Origin: Leyella stercorea
GTDB lineage: Bacteria; Bacteroidota; Bacteroidia; Bacteroidales; Bacteroidaceae
Length of the DNA stretch: 18,453 nt
Direction: 5' to 3'
Assembly (NCBI RefSeq): GCF_019052365.1
Contig: NZ_JAHQUY010000058.1
Location: forward strand, 1-18,453
Shown: positions 8,266 to 16,408 of the stretch, piece by piece
How the letters are laid out: the number at the start of each line of letters is the position of its first letter
Numbering within the stretch: position 1 is the stretch's first letter
The notes under the pieces: model-generated
What the model saw: only the letters and a program-made list of their open reading frames with translations
Told to the model about the DNA's origin: nothing
Database searches by the model: none
Program-made: the position numbers and the translations under genes

Positions 8266-8321
8266 ATTCATTTGTTAGCAAATAGTGAGAGTTAGTAACC
8301 CTTATATAATAATGTATAGAC

Positions 8322-9107
8322 ATGGATAGAAAGAAAACAAAGGCAGGAGCTATATTACTATTATTGGGCATAGCCATGACAGGCAATGCCCAGAGTTATG
8401 TGACATACAATCATGACAGTTCGAAAAAGAACCAGATAACGGTAATGGAAATCGGTAGCGGAAGTCTGTCACCAGAATTGTACTATCAGTTACTGCACAG
8501 CAGTTACAAGAAATCGGCTGCGAGTAAGAACAAACTCGGTTTTCGTACCACGGCAGGAATCGGAGCTTACAATCAAGTGGAATATGCCGAAGCCATCGAC
8601 TCTGCCCTGACCAAAAGAGCAGAGATTGAGGCGTTGAATATGGCAGACCGTCAGATTGACCTCGCCTGGAAAGTGGAAGGAAGCAAAATCAACAGCAAGA
8701 TGAATGCCTTCAAGAGCAACATCGACCGCATCCTGCCTGTAGGCGGATCCATCGGTGACAACCAACGCTGGACAGAATGCTATCATGTCTATGAGACAGC
8801 CATCAAAGCCACCAAGGATGCCTATATGCCCAATGCCAAGCGTAAGAAGATGTACCTACAGATTTATGCAGATGTGGCAAAACAGAACGAGACACTTGTG
8901 AAGCAACTGGTGCAGATGTCGAATGCCAGCAAGACCAAGGAATTGTTGACAGCAAACGGTAACTACCAGACCGCCAACAAACGAAGTATCATCAGCAGTG
9001 CATCCAGCAAATGGCGAGAGGCAGGAATGGCAGTGAGAAACAACACATCTTCTGGCAGTAATAACGGCTCGAATGAGGATGACAATGATTTGAAAATAAA
9101 CAGATAA
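8322..9107 (+). CDS. Exported protein of the transfer operon, unknown family
   Basis: This 261-aa protein has a signal peptide (about residues 1-23, ending GNAQ). The mature part has a short beta-like N-terminus (SYVTYNHDSSKK, ITVMEIGSGSLSP), a helical middle (about 85-215) and a Ser/Asn/Gly/Asp-rich flexible tail (SSGSNNGSNEDDND). It lies between the TraI-position protein and TraJ and is followed after 6 bp by traJ. The three consecutive exported proteins (852, about 267 and 261 aa) are probably partners in a periplasmic or surface part of the channel. I recognise no catalytic motif. Codon use and spacing match the neighbours, so it belongs to the operon. Confidence 0.82.
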   Translation: MDRKKTKAGAILLLLGIAMTGNAQSYVTYNHDSSKKNQITVMEIGSGSLSPELYYQLLHSSYKKSAASKNKLGFRTTAGIGAYNQVEYAEAIDSALTKRAEIEALNMADRQIDLAWKVEGSKINSKMNAFKSNIDRILPVGGSIGDNQRWTECYHVYETAIKATKDAYMPNAKRKKMYLQIYADVAKQNETLVKQLVQMSNASKTKELLTANGNYQTANKRSIISSASSKWREAGMAVRNNTSSGSNNGSNEDDNDLKINR

Positions 9108-9113
9108 GGAGTT

Positions 9114-10250
9114 ATGGCAGACAACAGTAGCATATTATCCGACTTCGGCATCAACATCTTGGAAGAAGAAATTGATGACGTGATTTTCCAGACCAACGAG
9201 TTTCTGTGCGACGCTACTTTTACAGGCTCAAACGGACCTTTTTGGTGGGTCGTCCAGATGTGTATGGCATTAGCCGCCCTCTTCTCTATCGTGGTGGCAG
9301 CGAACATGGCCTACAAGATGATGGTGAAGCATGAGCCACTGGATGTGATGAAACTATTCAAGCCATTGGTGATAAGCATCATCCTCTGTTGGTGGTACCC
9401 ACCTGCCGATACAGGCATGACGAACAGTGGCAGCAATTGGTGCGTACTGGACTTTCTGAGTTACATACCAAACTCCATTGGAAGTTATACCCATGACCTA
9501 TATGAGGCGGAAGCCACACAGATAGAGGACAAGTTTACGGAAGTTCAGCAGCTCATCTACACCAGAGACACGATGTACACCAACGTACAAGCCCAGGCAG
9601 ACATTGCCCATAAGGGAACAACAGACCCGAATCTGGTGGAATCGACCATGGAGCAGACAGGTGTAGATGAAGTGACCAATATGGAAAAGGACGCAGCCAA
9701 GCTGTGGTTTACCTCACTGACTGCAGGAGCCGTAGTGAACATCGACAAGATTGTGATGCTGATAGCATTGATCGTGTTTCGTATCGGTTGGTGGAGCACC
9801 ATCTATTGTCAACAGATACTACTGGGAATGCTGACGATATTCGGACCGATACAATGGGCATTCTCGCTATTGCCGAAATGGGAAAGCAGTTGGGCAAAGT
9901 GGCTGACAAGGTATCTAACCGTGCATTTCTATGGAGCCATGCTCTACTTCGTGGGCTTCTACGTGCTATTGCTCTTCGACATCGTGCTCTGCATACAGGT
10001 GGAGAACCTGACGGCTATCACCGCCAGTGAGCAGACGATGGCGGCATATTTGCAGAACTCGTTCTTCTCGGCAGGGTATCTGATGGCAGCAAGTATCGTG
10101 GCTTTGAAGTGTCTGAACTTGGTTCCAGACCTTGCGGCATGGATGATACCAGAGGGCGATACCGCATTCTCTACCAGAAACTTCGGTGAGGGTGTGGCAC
10201 AGCAAGCCAAAATGTCGGCACAGGGGACACTTGCCCATGTGATGCACTGA
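9114..10250 (+). CDS. traJ: TraJ, VirB6-like polytopic membrane protein
   Basis: This 378-aa inner-membrane protein has hydrophobic segments at about residues 43-66, 82-97, 205-232, 233-254, 268-296 and 312-340, with a hydrophilic loop (about 100-200) between the second and third. This fits conjugative transposon TraJ, the VirB6-like component that lines the inner-membrane part of the channel. The motifs ILCWWYPP and LGMLTIFGPIQWAFSLLP, followed by a basic/aromatic segment, are typical of the Bacteroidetes TraJ family as I know it. The start has a Shine-Dalgarno-like AAGGAG just upstream, uncommon in this phylum. TraK follows after a repeat-rich 48-bp gap. Confidence 0.9.
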   Translation: MADNSSILSDFGINILEEEIDDVIFQTNEFLCDATFTGSNGPFWWVVQMCMALAALFSIVVAANMAYKMMVKHEPLDVMKLFKPLVISIILCWWYPPADTGMTNSGSNWCVLDFLSYIPNSIGSYTHDLYEAEATQIEDKFTEVQQLIYTRDTMYTNVQAQADIAHKGTTDPNLVESTMEQTGVDEVTNMEKDAAKLWFTSLTAGAVVNIDKIVMLIALIVFRIGWWSTIYCQQILLGMLTIFGPIQWAFSLLPKWESSWAKWLTRYLTVHFYGAMLYFVGFYVLLLFDIVLCIQVENLTAITASEQTMAAYLQNSFFSAGYLMAASIVALKCLNLVPDLAAWMIPEGDTAFSTRNFGEGVAQQAKMSAQGTLAHVMH

Positions 10251-10251
10251 T

Positions 10252-10289
10252 AAAGGTAAAAAAGTAAAAGAGTGAAAAAGGTAAAAAAT
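10252..10289 (+). repeat. GTAAAA-type stutter repeat between traJ and traK
   Basis: The gap between traJ and traK consists of imperfect copies of GGTAAAA, AGTAAAA and AGTGAAAA. It begins TAAAGGTAAAA right after the traJ stop. Nearly the same sequence begins at the traK stop (10911-10949). The GTG at 10272 falls within this repeat, which is a reason to prefer the ATG at 10299 as the traK start. Slippage here would change the traJ-traK spacing. Confidence 0.65.
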
Positions 10290-10298
10290 ATTATAGCA

Positions 10299-10913
10299 AT
10301 GGTAATCAAGAATTTAGAGAATAAGGTGAAGTTGGTGACTATCATCTGTAGCCTGTTTCTGGTTGGATGCGTGCTGATAAGTATCAGTAGCATCTGGACG
10401 GCGAAAAATATGGTGGTGGATGCACAGAACAAAATCTATGTGTTGGACGGCAATGTACCGATTCTGGTACAGCGCACAACGATGGATGAGACACTGGATG
10501 TGGAAGCAAAGAGCCATATCGAGATGTTCCATCACTATTTCTTCACATTGGCACCCGATGACAAGTACATCAAATACACGATGGAGAAAGCCATGTATCT
10601 GGTAGATGAGACAGGATTGGCGCAGTACAATACGCTGAAAGAAAAGGGTTTCTATTCCAACATCATGGGAACGAGTGCCGTGTTCAGCATCTTCTGTGAC
10701 AGTATCAAGTTCAACAAGGAGAAGATGGAGTTCACCTACTACGGCAGACAGCGCATCGAGCGTAGAACCAATGTGCTGACCCGTGAACTGGTGACGGCAG
10801 GACAGTTGAAACGAGTGCCGAGAACTGACAACAACCCACATGGATTGCTGATAGTGAACTGGCGAACCTTGCTCAACAAGGATATTGACCAGAAGACAAA
10901 GTCGAACTATTAA
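10299..10913 (+). CDS. traK: TraK, VirB8-like bitopic membrane protein
   Basis: The protein is 204 aa from the ATG at 10299. The in-frame GTG at 10272 would add nine residues encoded by a simple repeat and is less likely. One TM segment (about residues 11-33) is followed by a periplasmic VirB8-like domain. The motifs QNKIYVLDGN, FHHYFFTLAPDD and RTDNNPHGLLI line up with known TraK proteins (KIYVLD, FHELFFTLSPD and DDNPHGFTIE in CTnDOT-type members). TraK sits at the inner membrane and is thought to nucleate channel assembly with TraJ and TraM. The length matches the family (about 205 aa). Confidence 0.93.
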   Translation: MVIKNLENKVKLVTIICSLFLVGCVLISISSIWTAKNMVVDAQNKIYVLDGNVPILVQRTTMDETLDVEAKSHIEMFHHYFFTLAPDDKYIKYTMEKAMYLVDETGLAQYNTLKEKGFYSNIMGTSAVFSIFCDSIKFNKEKMEFTYYGRQRIERRTNVLTRELVTAGQLKRVPRTDNNPHGLLIVNWRTLLNKDIDQKTKSNY

Positions 10914-10949
10914 AGGTAAAAGGGTAAAGAAGTAAAAAGGTAAAAAAAT
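10911..10949 (+). repeat. GTAAAA-type stutter repeat between traK and the next gene
   Basis: Starting with the traK stop codon, the gap reads as imperfect tandem copies of GGTAAAA, GGGTAAAG, AAGTAAAA and AGGTAAAA. It is a near duplicate of the traJ-traK spacer at 10252-10289. The two spacers could have arisen by gene conversion or by independent slippage. No binding-site dyad is visible. Confidence 0.65.
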
Positions 10950-10953
10950 AACG

Positions 10954-11340
10954 ATGAACACAAAAGGATTTAAGCAGATGCTCATTGGGGAGAAGATGCC
11001 TGACAAGGACGATCCCAAATACAAGGAACGCTATGAGCGAGACGTGAGAGCCGGAAGAAAGTTTGCCAGGATGTGCAGAATCGACAAGGCCGCAGCTAAG
11101 GTACAGAGGTTTGCCGACCTGCATAAGACACTGTTCCTGGTCATCGTGTTCGGTTTTGTAGGTGTGAGTTTCAGTTTCAACATCTATCGCATGGCAAGAG
11201 CTTATCACTATCAAGGAGAGCGACGCACCGCCACGGAGAGACAGGACTCGCTGATAAAGGCTCGCCATCAGAATATGGGGAATGCAAAGAACATAGTAAG
11301 GACCAATGAGGATGCACGCCATCCTCATAAAGACAAATAA
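10954..11340 (+). CDS. Single-TM protein in the TraL position
   Basis: This 128-aa protein has a long basic cytoplasmic N-terminus (about residues 1-57, rich in Lys and Arg), one TM helix (about 59-77, LFLVIVFGFVGVSFSF) and a charged C-terminal tail. CTnDOT-like operons carry traL, a small membrane protein, at this point between traK and traM. The position and single-TM layout fit, but sequence similarity to TraL cannot be confirmed by eye, so no symbol is given. It starts 40 bp after traK and ends 2 bp before traM, so it is part of the same translation chain. A scaffolding role between TraK and TraM is inference. Confidence 0.78.
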   Translation: MNTKGFKQMLIGEKMPDKDDPKYKERYERDVRAGRKFARMCRIDKAAAKVQRFADLHKTLFLVIVFGFVGVSFSFNIYRMARAYHYQGERRTATERQDSLIKARHQNMGNAKNIVRTNEDARHPHKDK

Positions 11341-11342
11341 CG

Positions 11343-12518
11343 ATGAAGCTGACAGAAAGAATCAATTTCAGACAACCCAAGTACATGCTACCTGCGATTG
11401 TCTATCTTCCACTGCTCGGTGCATCCTACTTTATCTTCGACCTCTTTGATACCAAGGTGGCGGAGAAGAAGGATGCCAATATGCAGACCACGGAATATCT
11501 GAATCCGAACCTGCCACAAGCCCATATCAAGGGCGGTGACGGTATTGGTGGCAAGTATGAGAACATGTTGAACGCCTACGGCAAGATAGAAGACCATAGT
11601 GCCGTGGAGAATATAGACCGAGACAATGAACAAGAAAAAGAAGAATACCAAAGCAAGTATTCGGATGCAGAACTGCAACAGTTGGATACTGAAGCCAAGA
11701 GGCAAGCTGAACTGGAGAAAACGAGAGAAGCGCAAGAAGCCCATGAGCGACAAAGAGAGAACGAGGCGTTGGCGGAGTTGAACAAGGCACTTGCCGAAGC
11801 AAGGCTGAAGGGACAGCAAACCACGCAACAGAACTCATCGTCTTCAGCAACAGCATCCGATGAAATAACAGCTACAGCCAAGGGCGGTATCAACATTGAG
11901 GGCAAAATCAAGGTGAATGAGAATGCCCGAAAGGAAGCAGACGAGAATGACAAGCCAAGTGAGGTGGTGAAAAAGGTGAAGACATCATCAGACTATTTCA
12001 ACACCTTGGCTGTGAATGAGAAAGAGCCGACACTGATAAAGGCTATCATTGACGAGAATGTGAAAGCCGTGGATGGAAGCCGTGTACGTTTGAGACTGTT
12101 AGATGATGTGGAAATCGGTGAGATGATAGTGAAGAAAGGCGCATACCTGTATGCCACCATGAGCGGTTTCAGTTCACAACGAGTGAAAGGCACGGTGAAA
12201 AGCGTACTGGTGGATGACGAGATAGTGAAAATCAACCTGTCACTCTATGACACAGACGGCATGGAAGGCTTGTATGTGCCAAGCAGCCAGTTTAGAGAGA
12301 CCAGCAAGGATGTGGCAAGCGGAGCCGTGACCGGGAATGTGGATATGAATACCACCAATACTGGCAGCAGTTTTTCACAATGGGGCATGCAGACCATGCA
12401 GAATGCCTATCAGAAAACAAGCAATGCCATAGGCAAGGCTATCAAGAAGAACAAGGTAAAGTTGAAATACGGAACCTTTGTGTACTTGATAAACAGCAAA
12501 GGTACCAAGAGCAAGTAA
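11343..12518 (+). CDS. traM: TraM, VirB10-like channel scaffold
   Basis: This 391-aa protein has a short cytoplasmic N-terminus, one TM helix (about residues 15-34), and a long charged linker with a coiled coil (about 95-158, rich in Glu, Gln, Lys and Ala). A Ser/Thr-rich hinge precedes the C-terminal VirB10-like domain (about 220-330). The segments IKAIIDENVKAVDGSRVRLR, GAYLYATMSGFSSQRVKG and LYDTDGMEGLYVPSS align with the C-terminal domain of conjugative transposon TraM proteins. TraM bridges inner and outer membranes with TraN. Its Glu/Ala-rich linker takes the place of the proline-rich region of classical VirB10. Confidence 0.94.
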   Translation: MKLTERINFRQPKYMLPAIVYLPLLGASYFIFDLFDTKVAEKKDANMQTTEYLNPNLPQAHIKGGDGIGGKYENMLNAYGKIEDHSAVENIDRDNEQEKEEYQSKYSDAELQQLDTEAKRQAELEKTREAQEAHERQRENEALAELNKALAEARLKGQQTTQQNSSSSATASDEITATAKGGINIEGKIKVNENARKEADENDKPSEVVKKVKTSSDYFNTLAVNEKEPTLIKAIIDENVKAVDGSRVRLRLLDDVEIGEMIVKKGAYLYATMSGFSSQRVKGTVKSVLVDDEIVKINLSLYDTDGMEGLYVPSSQFRETSKDVASGAVTGNVDMNTTNTGSSFSQWGMQTMQNAYQKTSNAIGKAIKKNKVKLKYGTFVYLINSKGTKSK

Positions 12519-12552
12519 ACGTTAAACACTACAAAGTAAACATTACCCCCAT

Positions 12553-13419
12553 ATGAATATCAAGAAGACCATTGGCGCACTGATAATGTGTGCAATAAAT
12601 GCCATTCCAATGATGGCACAACAGACCAGTGCAGAGAGCTATCAGCCCTGCACCTACCAGGAGATGGAGCAGCTGACTGTGAACGAGCAGGTGACTACAG
12701 TCATTACGGCAAGCGAACCCATCCGCTTTGTGGATATATCCACCGACAAGATAGCAGGAGACCAACCCATCAACAATACCGTACGACTGAAGCCCAAGGA
12801 GGGACTGCATGAAGATGGTGAAGTGCTTGCCATCGTGACCATTGTGACAGAACGCTACCGTACCCAGTATGCGCTGCTCTATACAACAAGATTGCAAGAG
12901 GCAGTGACGGATAAGGAGATACAACAGATAGAAAAGAATGCCTATAACAATCCTGCGGTCACATTGTCCTCTACGGATATGGCTCGATATGCTCGTCAGA
13001 TTTGGAGTTCGGGAGCCCATGTGAACAATGTGAAGACCAAAGCCCATAAAATGGTGATGCGACTGAACAACATCTATTCGTCGGGCGACTATTTCTTCTT
13101 GGACTTCTCGGTGGAGAACAAGACAGACGTGCCATTTGATATAGACCAAATACGATTGAAGCTGACGGATAAAAAGACCGCCAAGGCAACCAACTCACAG
13201 ATGGTAGAGTTGCATCCTGTCTTCACGTTGGAGCAGACCAAGCGTTTCCGCTATGGCTACCGCAATGTGATAGTCATTCGGAAAATGACATTCCCGAATG
13301 ACAAGCAATTAACCATTGAAATGACGGAGAACCAAATCAGCGGTCGCACCATCTCATTGAAAGTGAACTATAGCGATGTGCTGTCGGCAGACTCATTCAA
13401 TCCGATTTTTCTAAAATAG
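12553..13419 (+). CDS. traN: TraN (DUF4138), VirB9-like exported protein
   Basis: This 288-aa protein has a signal peptide (about residues 1-22, ending PMMAQ). The mature part is mainly beta-strand in character: an N-terminal domain with VTTVITASEPIRFVDIS and VRLKPK segments, and a C-terminal domain with YFFLDFSVENKTDVPFDIDQ and FRYGYRNVIVIRKMTFPND. These fit the DUF4138/TraN family, the VirB9-like outer-membrane-core subunit that binds TraM. It follows traM after 34 bp, as in CTnDOT. After it, traO, traP and traQ, which normally follow, are missing; the coupling protein comes next, 12 bp downstream. Confidence 0.92.
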   Translation: MNIKKTIGALIMCAINAIPMMAQQTSAESYQPCTYQEMEQLTVNEQVTTVITASEPIRFVDISTDKIAGDQPINNTVRLKPKEGLHEDGEVLAIVTIVTERYRTQYALLYTTRLQEAVTDKEIQQIEKNAYNNPAVTLSSTDMARYARQIWSSGAHVNNVKTKAHKMVMRLNNIYSSGDYFFLDFSVENKTDVPFDIDQIRLKLTDKKTAKATNSQMVELHPVFTLEQTKRFRYGYRNVIVIRKMTFPNDKQLTIEMTENQISGRTISLKVNYSDVLSADSFNPIFLK

Positions 13420-13431
13420 CAATCATATCCA

Positions 13432-15615
13432 ATGGAAGAAAGCAAGGAGCTACAAGGATTTTACAAGATATTCAGGGCGGTCATCTACATATCCGTGTTG
13501 ATGGAGTTCTTTGAGTATGCCATAGACCCAAGGGCTATAGACGGCTTTGGTGGTGTGGTGTGTGACCTGCACGACCGCATCAAGCAGTGGTTTATCTACC
13601 ATGACGGGAACCTGGTGTATAGCAAGGTGGTGACATTTCTGTTGGTGTGCATCACCTGTGTAGGAACGAGAAACAAGAAACATCTGGAGTTTGATGCCCG
13701 AAGACAGGTGCTGTACCCACTGGTGAGTGGCGTGGAACTGCTGACACTGTCCGTGTGGCTCTTCGGCTATGCAATGGACACTCGTCTCTATACCCTAAGA
13801 TTGAACACCATTCTCTATATGGTGACAACCATCATCGGAACGGTGCTGGTGCATGTTGCCTTGGATAACATCTCGAAGTTCCTGAAGGAAGGACTGATGA
13901 AAGACCGTTTTAACTTTGAAAACGAGAGTTTTGAGCAGTGCCAAAAGGAGGAATACAACAAATACAGCGTGAATATACCCATGCGCTACTACTATAAGGG
14001 CAAGTTCCGCAAGGGATGGGTGAACATCGTGAACCCATTCCGTGGCACCTGGGTAGTGGGCACACCGGGTAGCGGTAAAACATTCTCCATCATCGAGCCG
14101 TTCATTCGACAGCATAGTGCAAAAGGCTTTGCCATGGTCGTTTACGATTACAAGTTTCCGACATTGGCAACCAAATTGTACTACCAATACAAGAAGAACC
14201 AACAGTTGGGGAAACTGCCAGAAGGCTGCAAGTTCAACATCATCAACTTCGTGGATGTGGAATACTCCAAGCGAGTGAACCCGATACAGCAGAAGTATAT
14301 CAATAACTTGGCAGCAGCGAGCGAGACCGCAGAGACATTACTTGAATCACTGCAAAAAGGAAAGAAGGAAGGCGGTGGCGGCAGCGACCAGTTCTTCCAG
14401 ACCTCAGCCGTCAACTTCCTCGCCGCCTGTATCTACTTCTTCATCAACTATGGCAAAGAGCCATACGACAAGGATGGTAAGATACTGATAGCAGAAAAAG
14501 TACTTGATCCGAAGACCATGCAGATGAAGCCAACCGGTAAGGTGTTTAACCATGCAGGAGAAGAAGTGGAGCCAGCCTATTGGTTGGGCAAGTATAGCGA
14601 TATGCCTCATATTCTTAGTTTTTTGAACGAAAGTTACCAGACAATCTTCAATGTGCTGGAGACCGACAATGAGGTAGCACCCTTATTGGGACCGTTCCAG
14701 ACCGCCTTGAAGAACAAGGCAATGGAGCAGTTGGAGGGTATGATAGGTACACTGCGTGTCTATACCTCACGTCTTGCCACCAAGGAAAGCTATTGGATAT
14801 TCCACAAGGACGGCGATGACTTCGACCTGAAGGTCAGTGACCCGAAGAATCCGAGCTATCTGCTGATAGCCAATGACCCAGAAATGGAGAGCATCATCGG
14901 AGCATTGAATGCCCTAATCCTCAACCGACTGGTGACACGAGTGAACACAGGGCAAGGCAAGAACATTCCTGTGAGCATCATCGTGGACGAGTTGCCTACA
15001 CTCTACTTCCATAAGATAGACCGACTGATAGGTACAGCCCGAAGCAACAAGGTGAGCGTAGCCTTGGGATTCCAGGAACTGCCACAGTTGGAAGCAGACT
15101 ACGGAAAGGTGGGCATGCAAAAGATCATCACCACCGTAGGCAATGTGGTGAGCGGTTCTGCACGAAGCAAGGAAACTCTGGAATGGCTATCCTCTGACAT
15201 TTTTGGAAAGGTGGTGCAACTGAAGAAAGGCGTGACCATCGATAGAGACAAGACGAGCATCAACCTGAATGAGAATATGGACAGTCTTGTACCAGCCAGT
15301 AAAATCTCGGACATGCCGACAGGATGGATCTGCGGTCAGACGGCAAGGGACTTTGTGGCAACCAAGACCGGCATGAATGGCAGTATGAACATACAGGAAA
15401 GCGACGAGTTCAAAACCAGTAAGTTCTATTGCAAGACCGACTTTAATATGGCAGACATCAAGAAAGAAGAAAGCGAGTATATGCCACTGCCCAAGTTCTA
15501 CACCTTTAAGAGCCGTGATGAGCGTGAGCGCATCCTCTATAAGAACTTCGTGCAAGTTGGCGAGGACGTGAAAGCCATGATAGCAGAGATATTCAACAAG
15601 AAGAATGCCAAGTGA
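13432..15615 (+). CDS. VirD4/TraG-family type IV coupling protein
   Basis: This 727-aa protein would deliver the relaxase-DNA complex to the channel. The N-terminus has about four hydrophobic segments (roughly residues 11-31, 64-78, 94-114 and 125-145), then the AAA-type motor with Walker A GTPGSGKT at 210-217 and Walker B VSIIVDE at 514-520. PTLYF and the motif GFQELPQLEADYG follow, typical of the Bacteroidetes coupling proteins that go under MobC or TraG names. In CTnDOT-like elements this gene sits with the mob genes upstream of the tra operon. Here it follows traN and ends the channel genes. No relaxase is adjacent. Confidence 0.93.
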   Translation: MEESKELQGFYKIFRAVIYISVLMEFFEYAIDPRAIDGFGGVVCDLHDRIKQWFIYHDGNLVYSKVVTFLLVCITCVGTRNKKHLEFDARRQVLYPLVSGVELLTLSVWLFGYAMDTRLYTLRLNTILYMVTTIIGTVLVHVALDNISKFLKEGLMKDRFNFENESFEQCQKEEYNKYSVNIPMRYYYKGKFRKGWVNIVNPFRGTWVVGTPGSGKTFSIIEPFIRQHSAKGFAMVVYDYKFPTLATKLYYQYKKNQQLGKLPEGCKFNIINFVDVEYSKRVNPIQQKYINNLAAASETAETLLESLQKGKKEGGGGSDQFFQTSAVNFLAACIYFFINYGKEPYDKDGKILIAEKVLDPKTMQMKPTGKVFNHAGEEVEPAYWLGKYSDMPHILSFLNESYQTIFNVLETDNEVAPLLGPFQTALKNKAMEQLEGMIGTLRVYTSRLATKESYWIFHKDGDDFDLKVSDPKNPSYLLIANDPEMESIIGALNALILNRLVTRVNTGQGKNIPVSIIVDELPTLYFHKIDRLIGTARSNKVSVALGFQELPQLEADYGKVGMQKIITTVGNVVSGSARSKETLEWLSSDIFGKVVQLKKGVTIDRDKTSINLNENMDSLVPASKISDMPTGWICGQTARDFVATKTGMNGSMNIQESDEFKTSKFYCKTDFNMADIKKEESEYMPLPKFYTFKSRDERERILYKNFVQVGEDVKAMIAEIFNKKNAK

Positions 15616-15656
15616 CAAGCCAATGACACTCCAAAAGTAAAACAAAAACAACATCC

Positions 15657-16199
15657 ATGGCGAAAAAGATAAGAACATATATTACCCTAATGCTCTTGTT
15701 TCTGTGCCAGAGCATCGTGGCACAGAACAAAACACCTATAAACGATAGCCCAAGCCAAACCGACTTGGGCATCTTTGCTTTGCCACCCTTTGAGCGAGCC
15801 GTGCGGTGCATCAAGTATTATGAGGGGTGGCACGACATCAAGCGCAACTATCCCTATATCGGATGGGGGCATCGAATATTGCCACATGAGAAGTTCAAGA
15901 AGAACCTTACTTATCAGCAAGCCGATTCCCTGTTACGCTCCGACCTCACCAAGTTATGTGCTATGTTCCGCAAGTATGGAAAGGACTCACTACTCCTTGC
16001 CGTACTTGCCTACAATGTCGGACCCTATAAAATATTAGGGAACAAAAGATTTCCCAAGAGCCGACTACTACAGAAGATAGAACGAGGATTGCATAACATC
16101 GAAAAAGATTACCTTGACTTTTGTAGATGGAGAGGCAGACACATTCCGTCTATCAGAAGGCGAAGAATAACAGAACTTCAACTGTTATACATCCCATAA
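15657..16199 (+). CDS. Exported lysozyme (GH24-like) of the transfer operon
   Basis: This 180-aa protein has a signal peptide (about residues 1-22, ending SIVAQ) and a lysozyme-like domain. The motif YYEGWH puts the likely catalytic Glu at residue 56, and YPYIGWGH at 65-72 corresponds to the YTIGYGH region of GH24 lysozymes. LAYNVGP at about 119-125 matches the later helix of that fold. The Thr that follows the first Tyr in phage T4-type enzymes is Tyr67 here. Lysozymes like this close CTnDOT-type tra operons and locally open peptidoglycan so the channel can cross the wall. The C-terminus is very basic. It is the last gene before the 744-bp non-coding region. Confidence 0.88.
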   Translation: MAKKIRTYITLMLLFLCQSIVAQNKTPINDSPSQTDLGIFALPPFERAVRCIKYYEGWHDIKRNYPYIGWGHRILPHEKFKKNLTYQQADSLLRSDLTKLCAMFRKYGKDSLLLAVLAYNVGPYKILGNKRFPKSRLLQKIERGLHNIEKDYLDFCRWRGRHIPSIRRRRITELQLLYIP

Positions 16200-16210
16200 A
16201 AACGAAATAT

Positions 16211-16278
16211 TACTTCATCAACCATCGAAGTAGCACTTCATAACCTGTCGAAGTTATACTTCATCGGCACTTCAAGTA
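16211..16278 (+). repeat. Three tandem 23-bp imperfect palindromes
   Basis: Units start at 16211, 16234 and 16257, an exact 23-bp period. Each is a dyad: TACTTC/GAAGTA in unit 1, ACTTC/GAAGT in unit 2 and TACTT/AAGTA in unit 3, with 10-12-nt centres that differ. All begin with ACTTCAT. They start 12 bp after the lysozyme stop. No T-tract follows, so they are not a standard intrinsic terminator. They could be a repressor or integration-accessory array, a transcription end signal, or a mobile palindromic repeat. The rest of 16200-16943 is annotated separately. Confidence 0.7.
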
Positions 16279-16293
16279 TATTGGCCTAATAAC

Positions 16294-16336
16294 ATACAAA
16301 AATTGCATAAGAACAGCATTTGTATATACAAAAATT
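16294..16336 (+). repeat. 14-bp perfect palindrome with an 11-bp direct repeat
   Basis: TTTGTATATACAAA at 16319-16332 is a perfect palindrome. ATACAAAAATT occurs at 16294-16304 and again at 16326-16336, exactly 32 bp apart, with the second copy overlapping the palindrome. A smaller dyad, AGACT/AGTCT, follows at 16356-16370. All lie 70-140 bp upstream of the promoter at 16409-16440. They could form an operator region for the downstream locus or an attachment-site core; neither can be proven here. Confidence 0.45.
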
Positions 16337-16408
16337 CCGAGATATTAAAGCAATTAGACTTAAATAGTCTTAAATTTGTATTGTGGTATTTATATTTCCT
16401 GTCATTTC

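Noticed and set aside
10272..10298. GTG start for traK
   Set aside because: The nine extra residues would be encoded by the GTAAAA-type repeat. The ATG at 10299 gives the normal family length.
16211..16278. CRISPR array
   Set aside because: The period is only 23 bp, the variable part is inside the palindrome rather than between repeats, there are three units only and no cas genes.
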